Source: Gemmatimonadota bacterium
GTDB taxonomy: Bacteria; Gemmatimonadota; Gemmatimonadetes; Longimicrobiales; Gaopeijiaceae
Direction of reading: 5' to 3'
Assembly (NCBI GenBank): GCA_030550695.1
Contig: JAUQOX010000101.1
Span: forward strand, 1-9,554
DNA length: 9,554 nt
Each line of letters begins with the position of its first letter. Positions within the stretch are counted from its first letter, which is position 1. Positions 1 to 5,493 of this stretch are shown here, one piece after another. The notes below the pieces were generated by a model that was not told the origin of the DNA, did not search any database, and saw only the letters and a program-made list of their open reading frames with translations. Both the position numbers and the translations under genes were made by a program.

Positions 1-141
1 GACCGGCCGGTGGTGCTCCGGGCCCTACGCCTGGTGGAGGAAGCCCGGGCCCTGGGCATCTTGCCCCCTGAAGAGGGAGCCGACCTGCCCGGGGACTCCC
101 CCGGCGCCGAGCCCCCCAAGGAAAGGGAGGTGTCCCTGTGA
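1..141 (+). CDS. citE: CitE-like citrate/CoA-ester lyase beta subunit, C-terminal fragment
   Basis: Only the last 46 codons are in the window; the frame is open from base 1 to a TGA at 139-141. The segment DRPVVLRALRLVEEARALG resembles the C-terminal end of the CitE / HpcH-HpaI aldolase family, where a 'GK(M/L)ID-PVV-RA-R-L--A' stretch closes the TIM barrel. In citrate lyase this subunit cleaves the (3S)-citryl-ACP thioester to oxaloacetate and acetyl-ACP. The fragment ends in a Pro/Glu-rich tail of about 25 residues that looks disordered. Its stop overlaps the GTG start of the next gene by four bases (GTGA), so the two are probably translationally coupled, and a CitF partner directly downstream is the classical order. 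The catalytic region lies outside the window, so citrate cannot be told from citramalate or another malyl/citramalyl substrate. The family call rests on a short match plus context. Confidence 0.6.
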   Translation, partial: DRPVVLRALRLVEEARALGILPPEEGADLPGDSPGAEPPKEREVSL

Positions 142-1700
142 AGAGCTCGACCCTGGTGAGGAATGCGGCAGGACGTCTCGTCCCTACGGAGGTGAACGGG
201 AAGGCTCAAGTGCCCTACCAGGGGGTGGGAGCCTTCCGGCCGGAGGGGAGGAAAGCCGCTCCTCCCATCCGCTCCTGTCGTGACTACCCCCCTGACGGCG
301 ACAAGAGGGTCGCGGATCTCAGGACAGCCCTGGAACGGTGCGGTCTGAGGGACGGGATGACCATTTCCACCCATCACCACCTCCGCAACGGCGACCGCGT
401 GGCCCTGGAGGTTTTGCGGACGGCGGCGGAGATGGGCGTGAAAGACCTCATGTGGTTTCCTTCGGCGTCCTTCCCCTGCCATGCCCCGGTGATCGAGCTC
501 ATGGAGCAGGGCGTGGTGCACCACATCGAGGGAAGCATGAACGGTCCCTTGGGGGAATACACCTCCCGGGGGAAGATGCGGGGCATGGGGGTCCTCCGCT
601 CCCACGGCGGGCGTTGGCAGGCCGTGCAGGACGGGGAAGTGCACATCGATATCGCGGTCATCGCGGCCCCTGCGGCGGACCCCTTCGGGAACGCCAATGG
701 TGTCCAGGGCCCCTCCGCCTGTGGCTCCCTGGGGTTTGCGCTGGCCGACTCCCTCTACGCCGACCACGTGATCGTGGTCACCGACCACCTGGTGCCTTTC
801 CCCTGTGTGCCCTGGCAGATCCAGGGGAACAACGTGGACTACGTGGTCGTGGTGGACTCCATCGGGGATCCTTCCCAGATCGTGAGCGGCACCACGGAGA
901 TTACCCGCAGTCCCGATCGCCTCCTCATTGCCGAGTACGTGGCACGCTTTGTACGGGATGCCGGGATCATGAAGGACGGCTTCTCGTTCCAGGCCGGCGC
1001 CGGGGGGATCGCCCTGGCCTTCGTGGGTTTCCTCAAGGAGCTCATGCGGAAGGAGGGCGTGAAGGCTCGTTTCGTGCGGGGGGGCTCCACCAGGGTGCTG
1101 GTGGAACTGTTGGAAGAAGGACTCACCGACTACATCCTGGACGGGCAGACCTTCGACCTGGCCGGGGTCGCCTCCATGGCCACCAACCCTCGCCACGTGG
1201 CCACCTCCCCCTTCACGTCCTACAACTACCACGGCAAAGGCAATTTCGCCTCCATGGTGGATGTGGTGGTGCTGGGAGCCACGGAGGTGGACTTGGAGTT
1301 CAACGCCAACGTGAACACCCACTCCGACGGGATCCTCCTCCACGGGATCGGAGGATGGCAGAACTGCCTGTTCTCCCGCTGCACCATCCTGGCGCTCCCC
1401 TCCTTCCGCGACCGGGTTCCGGTGATCGTGGACCGGGTGGTGACGCTGTCCGGTCCCGGTGAACTCATCGACGTGGTGGTAACCGAGCGTGGTCTTGCCG
1501 TGAACCCCCGCCGGGAAGACTTGCTGGAGGCCCTGAAGGGCTCCGATCTGCCCATCCGCCCGCTGGCGGCCATCAAGGAGGAGATCGAGGCCATCCTGGG
1601 GGGCAAGCCGGAACCGGCCCGCTTGACCGACGAACCGGTGGCGGTGGTAAAATGGGTGGACGGAACGGTCTTGGATACCATCTGGAAGGTGGAGGAGTAG
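138..1700 (+). CDS. citF: citrate lyase family alpha subunit (acyl-ACP transferase, CitF-like)
   Basis: This 520-residue protein has the usual CitF length. In citrate lyase CitF moves the ACP subunit from acetyl to citrate (EC 2.8.3.10), giving citryl-ACP for cleavage by CitE in a cytoplasmic complex with CitD. Family landmarks recalled from enterobacterial CitF are present in order: LRDGMTISTHHHLRNGD (about 70-86), the CHAP segment near 114-117, DPFGNANGVQGPSACGSLGF (181-200), the GFSFQAGAGG glycine stretch (281-290), EVDLEFNANVNTHSDG (383-398) and RGLAVNPRR near 451-459. The start is GTG, preceded by GGGAGG seven bases upstream, and overlaps the citE stop. The stop lies three bases before ftcD. 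The C-terminal glycine motif reads SDGILLHGIGGWQ, where enterobacterial CitF has a 'SDG-RGASGGH' type sequence, so it belongs to a divergent branch. The substrate could be citramalate rather than citrate. CitD, CitC, CitX and CitG are not in view. Confidence 0.88.
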   Translation: MKSSTLVRNAAGRLVPTEVNGKAQVPYQGVGAFRPEGRKAAPPIRSCRDYPPDGDKRVADLRTALERCGLRDGMTISTHHHLRNGDRVALEVLRTAAEMGVKDLMWFPSASFPCHAPVIELMEQGVVHHIEGSMNGPLGEYTSRGKMRGMGVLRSHGGRWQAVQDGEVHIDIAVIAAPAADPFGNANGVQGPSACGSLGFALADSLYADHVIVVTDHLVPFPCVPWQIQGNNVDYVVVVDSIGDPSQIVSGTTEITRSPDRLLIAEYVARFVRDAGIMKDGFSFQAGAGGIALAFVGFLKELMRKEGVKARFVRGGSTRVLVELLEEGLTDYILDGQTFDLAGVASMATNPRHVATSPFTSYNYHGKGNFASMVDVVVLGATEVDLEFNANVNTHSDGILLHGIGGWQNCLFSRCTILALPSFRDRVPVIVDRVVTLSGPGELIDVVVTERGLAVNPRREDLLEALKGSDLPIRPLAAIKEEIEAILGGKPEPARLTDEPVAVVKWVDGTVLDTIWKVEE

Positions 1701-1703
1701 GGC

Positions 1704-3566
1704 ATGGAACGGTTGGTGGAATGCGTGCCCAACTTCTCCGAGGGAAGAAACCCTTCCGTCATCGCCAGGATCCGGGAAGCCATCGAGGGGGTGGGAGGCG
1801 GCGTCCGGGTGTTGGACGTGGACTCCGGAGTCAAGACCCACCGCACGGTCATCACCTTCGTCGGGCCCCCCGAGGCGGTGGAGGAGGCGGCCTTCCAGGC
1901 CGTCGCCCGAGCCGCCGAGCTCATCGATATGCGCGTCCACAAGGGCGAGCATCCGCGCCTGGGCGCCACCGACGTCCTCCCCTTCGTCCCCGTCCGGGGG
2001 GTCACCATGGAGGAGTGCGTGGAGATGGCCCGCCGGGTGGGGCGGCGCATCGGAGAGGAGCTGGGCATCCCCGTCTATCTCTACGAGGAGGCCGCCACGC
2101 GCCCGGAAAGACGCAACTTGGCCCATATCCGCGCCGGAGAATACGAGGGCCTTGCCGATAAGCTGCGGGACCCCGAGTGGGCGCCCGACTTCGGACCTGC
2201 TGTCTTCAACCCCAAGTCCGGCGCCACGGTGGTGGGCGCCCGGGAGTTCCTCATCGCCTTCAACATCAACCTGAACACCACGGATCGACGCTACGCCAAC
2301 GACCTGGCCTACGCCCTCCGGGAGCGGGGCCGATGGAAGCGGGTGGGGAACACCGAGCCCTTCTACTACAAGGGCCGGGTGGTGTATTTCCCCCAAGACG
2401 GAACCTTCCCTTGCGGCCCCTGCGATTTCGTGGCGTCGTCCTTCCAGGAGTTGGAGGCCCACTACGCCCAGGTCCACGGAGGCGACCTGCGCCGCAGGTA
2501 CGAGGAACTGGGGATCGACCCTCACCACCCCTCGGGGCCGGTCTTCACCGATGGCCTCTTCCGGCACGTCAAGGCCATCGGCTGGGTCATCGACGAATAC
2601 CGCCGGGCCCAGATCAGCATGAACCTCACCAACTACCGGGTCTCCCCTCCTCACCTGGTGCTGGAGGCAGCCCGGGAAGAGGCCCGAAAGCGGGGGATCG
2701 TGGTGACGGGCTCGGAAATCGTGGGCCTGATTCCCTTCGAAGCCATCCGGGAGGCCGGCCGCTACTATCGCCGGCGAATGCTCAAGTCGCCGGGGATCCC
2801 TGTGCCGGATCTGGTGGAGACCGCCGTCCAATCCATGGGGCTGAGGGATGTGGCCCCCTTCGATCCCCGGGAGAAGGTGTTGGGGATGCCCGTACCCGAG
2901 GGGCCCCTGGTGCTCAAACCCACCTTCGAGTTTGTGGATGAGGTTTCGCGGGATACCCCCGCTCCGGGGGGCGGTTCGGTTGCGGCATTGGCAGGCGCCT
3001 TGGGAGCGGCCCTGGGGAGCATGGTGGCGAACCTCTGCATCGGGAAGGGGGAGTTCGACCCCCAATTCGAGGAACTGTCCGCCCTTGCCGAGGAGGCCCA
3101 GCAGGTCAAGGACGCCCTGGTGCGCCTGGTGGATGACGACACCCGGGCTTTCGACGCCGTGTTGGAGGCCCTGCGGCTCCCTCAGGACACGGCCGAGGAA
3201 CGCGAACGGAGGGCCGAAGCCCTCCGGCAAGGATACCGCAAGGCCACCGCCGTGCCCCTGGCCACGGTGGAACTCTGTTGCCATGCTCTGGAGGTCTGCT
3301 GGCGGGCGGCCGGGTCGGCCCCCCGGGACATGATCTCCGACCTGGGGGTGGGGGCCCTTCTGGCTCAGGCGGGGCTCCTCGGCGCCGCCTACAACGTCCG
3401 CATCAACCTCCGGCAGCTCAAGGATCCCGAATTCGCGGAGGCCACCCGCACCCGGTTGCAGGATTTGCTGGCCCGGGGGGAGGAACTGGCGGCCAAGGTC
3501 CGGGATCGGGTGGAAGCGGTCCTGGAGGCCCCCCTGGAGGGTTCGCCGCGGCAGGGCGAAAGCTGA
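1704..3566 (+). CDS. ftcD: bifunctional glutamate formimidoyltransferase / formimidoyl-THF cyclodeaminase with a zinc-finger-like insert
   Basis: FtcD transfers the formimino group of N-formimino-L-glutamate to tetrahydrofolate, releasing glutamate, then deaminates formimino-THF to 5,10-methenyl-THF and ammonia. It is the last step of one histidine-degradation branch. Residues 1-185 plus about 285-355 form the formiminotransferase part: ECVPNFSEG (6-14), HKGEHPRLGATD with likely catalytic His83, SGATVVGAREFLIAFNINLN (172-191), then KAIGWVIDEY and AQISMNLTN (303-310). Residues about 406-605 are the all-helical cyclodeaminase domain (TPAPGGGSVAALAGALGAA, 418-436; NVRINL, 564-569). Between RERGRWKR (207-213) and VKAIGW (289-294) lies an insert of about 75 residues with Cys237, Cys240, His253 and His258 in CX2CX12HX4H spacing. 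The 620-residue length exceeds the 541 of human FTCD by about this insert. ATG follows the citF stop by three bases, with a purine-rich AAGGTGGAGGAG binding site inside citF, indicating coupled translation. Fusion and family are secure; the role of the insert is unknown. Confidence 0.95.
   Translation: MERLVECVPNFSEGRNPSVIARIREAIEGVGGGVRVLDVDSGVKTHRTVITFVGPPEAVEEAAFQAVARAAELIDMRVHKGEHPRLGATDVLPFVPVRGVTMEECVEMARRVGRRIGEELGIPVYLYEEAATRPERRNLAHIRAGEYEGLADKLRDPEWAPDFGPAVFNPKSGATVVGAREFLIAFNINLNTTDRRYANDLAYALRERGRWKRVGNTEPFYYKGRVVYFPQDGTFPCGPCDFVASSFQELEAHYAQVHGGDLRRRYEELGIDPHHPSGPVFTDGLFRHVKAIGWVIDEYRRAQISMNLTNYRVSPPHLVLEAAREEARKRGIVVTGSEIVGLIPFEAIREAGRYYRRRMLKSPGIPVPDLVETAVQSMGLRDVAPFDPREKVLGMPVPEGPLVLKPTFEFVDEVSRDTPAPGGGSVAALAGALGAALGSMVANLCIGKGEFDPQFEELSALAEEAQQVKDALVRLVDDDTRAFDAVLEALRLPQDTAEERERRAEALRQGYRKATAVPLATVELCCHALEVCWRAAGSAPRDMISDLGVGALLAQAGLLGAAYNVRINLRQLKDPEFAEATRTRLQDLLARGEELAAKVRDRVEAVLEAPLEGSPRQGES
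2412..2477 (+). other. C2H2 zinc-finger-like motif coded inside ftcD
   Basis: Codons 237-258 of ftcD encode C-G-P-C, twelve residues with an F and an L at hydrophobic-core-like places, then H-Y-A-Q-V-H. The spacing CX2CX12HX4H matches the classical C2H2 finger consensus. The motif sits within the insert that separates two conserved parts of the formiminotransferase domain (approximately 2334-2567). It could bind a structural zinc or contact RNA, DNA or protein; only the pattern is seen. Confidence 0.6.
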
Positions 3567-3670
3567 TCCTTGTCCCCCAGGGGGAGGGGCCCCCAAGCCG
3601 GCACGGGGGACGGGCGAGGAACCGCAGGGGCGGCCGCCGGCTCCCACGGGCGGAGGGGGGGCGAGGCGGC

Positions 3671-3676
3671 AGGAGG
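3671..3676 (+). promoter_or_regulatory. strong Shine-Dalgarno site of the lipoprotein gene
   Basis: AGGAGG stands five bases before the ATG at 3682. It fixes this start even though the resulting n-region before the lipobox is long (about 28 residues before the hydrophobic core). The 115 bases between ftcD and this gene contain no clear promoter and no hairpin with a T run, so the gene may be read from the upstream operon with independent translation initiation. Confidence 0.7.
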
Positions 3677-3681
3677 TTCCC

Positions 3682-4791
3682 ATGGGGACGTGGGGAGGAG
3701 ACATCGGAAGTCCAGGAGGAACAGGCGACAGACCCCCCTCTGCCCTTCCTTCCGGCCTATGCCGGTGGGGTCTTCTCCTCTTCTCTCTGGCTCTGCCGGC
3801 CTGCGGCGGCGAGGCCTCCCGGGAACCGGTCGGTCCCACCGACTCGGCCGCCTCCCCCGTCCCTTGTACCTACCCCGACAGTCGATGCCAGGAGGGGGTG
3901 GACCTGGGAGGCGGTCTGGTCCTTCCGGTCTACCGGACCCATCCCCTCCGGAGCCGGGACACCACGGTGACGAGGGCCATCGTGGTGGTCCATGGGGCCG
4001 ACCGGAACGCCAACACCTACTTCGCCACCATGGTGGAGACCGTCACCACGGCGGGGTACCGCTTCCAAACCTTGGTGGTGGCCCCCCATTTCCAGATCGA
4101 GGAGGACGGCCCCAAGCCCAACGAGGCCCGCTGGACGGAAAGCGGATGGAAAAAGGGAGACCTCTCCCGGTCCATCTCAGGTTTTTCCCTCCGGGTCTCC
4201 TCCTACGAGGCCGTGGACCGGGTCCTCCAGCTTCTGGCCGACCGCCAGCGTTTTCCCCGCCTAGCCTCCGTGGTGGTGACCGGCCACTCCGCCGGAGGTC
4301 AATACACCCACCGCTTCGCCGCCACGAGCCCCTCCGAAGGGGATTTCCCTCACTTGCGGTTCCGCTACGTGGTGGCCAACCCCTCCACCTACCTCTACCT
4401 CACTCCCGACCGACCCCTCCCGGGGGGCGGCTTCGGCCCCCCGGACCGTTCGGCTTGCCCCGCCTACAACGCGTGGCACTACGGACTGGAGGACCGCAAC
4501 ACGTATGCCTCGCGCCTGAACGAAGAGGAGATCCGGCAGCGCCTGTTGGGCCGCGATGTGGTCCTTCTGGTGGGGACCGCTGATGTGGGTACGGAGTCCC
4601 TGGACATGAGCTGCGGGGCCATGCTTCAGGGGGAGCGACGGTACCACCGGGGCCTGCTCCTCTTTTCCTATCTGGAAGCCCGCTTTGCCGGACGGCACCA
4701 CCACCAGCTTCTCGAAGTCCCGGGGATCGCCCACTCCAGTCGGGGGATGTACCTCTCGGCCCAGGGGCGAAAAGTCCTCTTCGACTGGTAG
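3682..4791 (+). CDS. secreted alpha/beta-hydrolase lipoprotein
   Basis: This 369-residue protein starts with an unusually long n-region, then a hydrophobic core (GLLLFSLALPAC) ending in a lipobox with lipidation Cys41, so a membrane-anchored lipoprotein outside the cytoplasm is predicted. The mature part is an alpha/beta-hydrolase. IVVVHGADRNANTYF (100-114) holds the oxyanion-type HG turn, VVVTGHSAGGQYTHRFA (197-213) is the nucleophile elbow with Ser203, VGTADVG (297-303) probably supplies the acid (Asp301), and PGIAHSSRGM (347-356) supplies His351. The stretches RYVVANPSTYLYL, AYNAWHYGLEDRN and the C-terminal HHHQLLEVPGIAHS recall an uncharacterised hydrolase family with the GHSAGGQ elbow. 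Four further cysteines (62, 69, 259, 311) in the exported part could form disulfides. Esterase or lipase activity is likely but the substrate cannot be read. It follows ftcD by 115 bases; a functional link to the catabolic genes is not evident. Confidence 0.85.
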   Translation: MGTWGGDIGSPGGTGDRPPSALPSGLCRWGLLLFSLALPACGGEASREPVGPTDSAASPVPCTYPDSRCQEGVDLGGGLVLPVYRTHPLRSRDTTVTRAIVVVHGADRNANTYFATMVETVTTAGYRFQTLVVAPHFQIEEDGPKPNEARWTESGWKKGDLSRSISGFSLRVSSYEAVDRVLQLLADRQRFPRLASVVVTGHSAGGQYTHRFAATSPSEGDFPHLRFRYVVANPSTYLYLTPDRPLPGGGFGPPDRSACPAYNAWHYGLEDRNTYASRLNEEEIRQRLLGRDVVLLVGTADVGTESLDMSCGAMLQGERRYHRGLLLFSYLEARFAGRHHHQLLEVPGIAHSSRGMYLSAQGRKVLFDW

Positions 4792-4796
4792 GTCCT

Positions 4797-4814
4797 GCGG
4801 GTCAAGGGACCCGC
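4797..4814 (+). terminator. possible terminator hairpin after the lipoprotein gene
   Basis: GCGGGTC and GACCCGC pair perfectly around the four-base loop AAGG, five bases after the TAG stop. No T run follows, only CCTCTCCCCCTC, so it is not a classical intrinsic terminator. It may still protect the mRNA 3' end or assist termination. Confidence 0.35.
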
Positions 4815-4934
4815 CCTCTCCCCCTCAACCCGCCCCCCGGACCGGCCGATCCTTCTTTGAAGCGGAGAGGGCGGGAAGGACCCGAGACCGGGAGGGCGGA
4901 CCGTGATCGTGGTGTGGTAGGCCCCAGACGGATT

Positions 4935-4966
4935 GGGGGTGGCCCCCCATCGGGAGGGCCACCCCC
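4935..4966 (-). terminator. strong hairpin downstream of tRNA-Cys, likely terminator
   Basis: GGGGGTGGCCC (4935-4945) and GGGCCACCCCC (4956-4966) form an 11-bp GC-rich stem that can extend inward. It begins seven bases beyond the tRNA-Cys 3' end in the direction of tRNA transcription. The tail read on the minus strand is AATCCGTC, a poor U tract. Position and strength favour a terminator or an RNA 3'-end barrier, possibly serving + strand transcripts from the lipoprotein gene as well. Confidence 0.5.
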
Positions 4967-4972
4967 GGTGCA

Positions 4973-5044
<72 letters not shown>

Positions 5045-5049
5045 GGCAG

Positions 5050-5084
5050 AAAAGGGGCGACAGCGGCTCACCCGGTGTCGCCCC
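5050..5084 (-). terminator. terminator-like hairpin between tRNA-Gly and tRNA-Cys
   Basis: Read on the minus strand, GGGGCGACA (5084-5076) pairs with TGTCGCCCC (5062-5054), a 9-bp stem around a 13-base loop, directly followed by TTTT (5053-5050). This has the form of an intrinsic terminator starting three bases after the tRNA-Gly 3' end and ending just before tRNA-Cys, whose first base is 5044. The U tract is short, so termination would probably be partial. A processing signal for the dimeric tRNA precursor is the alternative. Confidence 0.5.
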
Positions 5085-5087
5085 CAG

Positions 5088-5160
5088 AGCGGGAAACGGG
5101 ACTCGAACCCGCGACCCCAACCTTGGCAAGGTTGTGCTCTACCAACTGAGCTATTCCCGC
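5088..5160 (-). tRNA. tRNA-Gly (GCC)
   Basis: The cloverleaf is complete on the minus strand. The acceptor GCGGGAA pairs with TTCCCGC, the D arm is GCTC...GAGC, the anticodon stem CAACC/GGTTG encloses the loop TTGCCAA with anticodon GCC (5125-5127 on the + strand), and the T arm GCGGG-TTCGAGT-CCCGT contains one G-U pair. Base 73 is U. CCA is not encoded. It is the first RNA of the minus-strand tRNA pair and is preceded by a good promoter. Confidence 0.97.
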
Positions 5161-5221
5161 ATACCCACATGTGCCGCCCCCCCCACCCCCCCCCGACTCA
5201 CCCGAATGGGCTCCGAAACAC

Positions 5222-5250
5222 AAGCTAGAGAGGCCTCCGGGGGGTGTCAA
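5222..5250 (-). promoter_or_regulatory. sigma70-type promoter of the tRNA-Gly/tRNA-Cys unit
   Basis: On the minus strand a perfect -35 box TTGACA (5250-5245) is followed after exactly 17 bases by TAGCTT (5227-5222), which matches the -10 consensus at the first, second and last bases. Transcription would start near 5215, giving a precursor leader of roughly 55 bases before tRNA-Gly base 1 at 5160. Orientation and distance fit a stable-RNA promoter. Confidence 0.65.
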
Positions 5251-5275
5251 GCCGCCGGACACCGGACCCTTGAGG

Positions 5276-5304
5276 TTCAAACCACCCCGGGTCGGGGTTA
5301 GATT
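5276..5304 (+). promoter_or_regulatory. weak candidate promoter for the outer-membrane protein gene
   Basis: TTCAAA (5276-5281), a 17-base gap and TAGATT (5299-5304) match four of six bases each to the -35 and -10 consensus. They fall in the only AT-rich island between the tRNAs and the next + strand gene (about 5296-5321, including nine T at 5313-5321). The inferred RNA leader would exceed 150 bases. This is a candidate by position only. Confidence 0.3.
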
Positions 5305-5493
5305 TCTTCCTGTTTTTTTTTGCCGCCCTCTCCCGGCGGGGCGGGCTGGGAGCCCGGACCCCTCCAGGACGGGCGGGTCGTTTTCGCCCCACCGCCGAGG
5401 CGTCGGCCCCCGACGGACCGGTGAGGATTCCGGGATCGGGTGCCCTCGCCGGGCGGGATGGGCGCCACCCGTGATGACGTGCCGGCCCCGCCG
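5305..5493 (+). other. untranslated leader region before the outer-membrane protein gene
   Basis: I see no gene of its own here. The stretch holds a nine-T run at 5313-5321 and two small perfect hairpins: CGGGCT/AGCCCG (5342-5347 with 5351-5356) and CGTCGG/CCGACG (5401-5406 with 5410-5415). It also holds in-frame alternative starts for the downstream protein at 5440 (GTG) and 5458 (ATG). No known riboswitch core is recognisable. Confidence 0.4.

Noticed and set aside
1226..2068. Minus-strand open frame of 280 codons across the citF/ftcD junction
   Set aside because: It is antisense to two well-identified genes, and its Ser/Thr/Arg-rich composition is typical of a shadow frame.
3567..3600. 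C-run/G-run complementarity just after the ftcD stop as a terminator
   Set aside because: The runs can pair in several registers, give no defined stem, and are not followed by T; chance pairing in GC-rich DNA is sufficient.
3570..4583. + strand open frame overlapping the lipoprotein gene in another frame
   Set aside because: The alternative frame has a lipobox, a GHSAGG nucleophile elbow and a strong ribosome binding site; this one is Pro/Gly/Arg-rich with no motif.
5284..5321. Hairpin ACCCCG/CGGGGT followed by a run of nine T as a + strand intrinsic terminator
   Set aside because: The T run starts 14 bases after the stem, too far for a standard terminator, and no + strand transcript needing termination is seen here.
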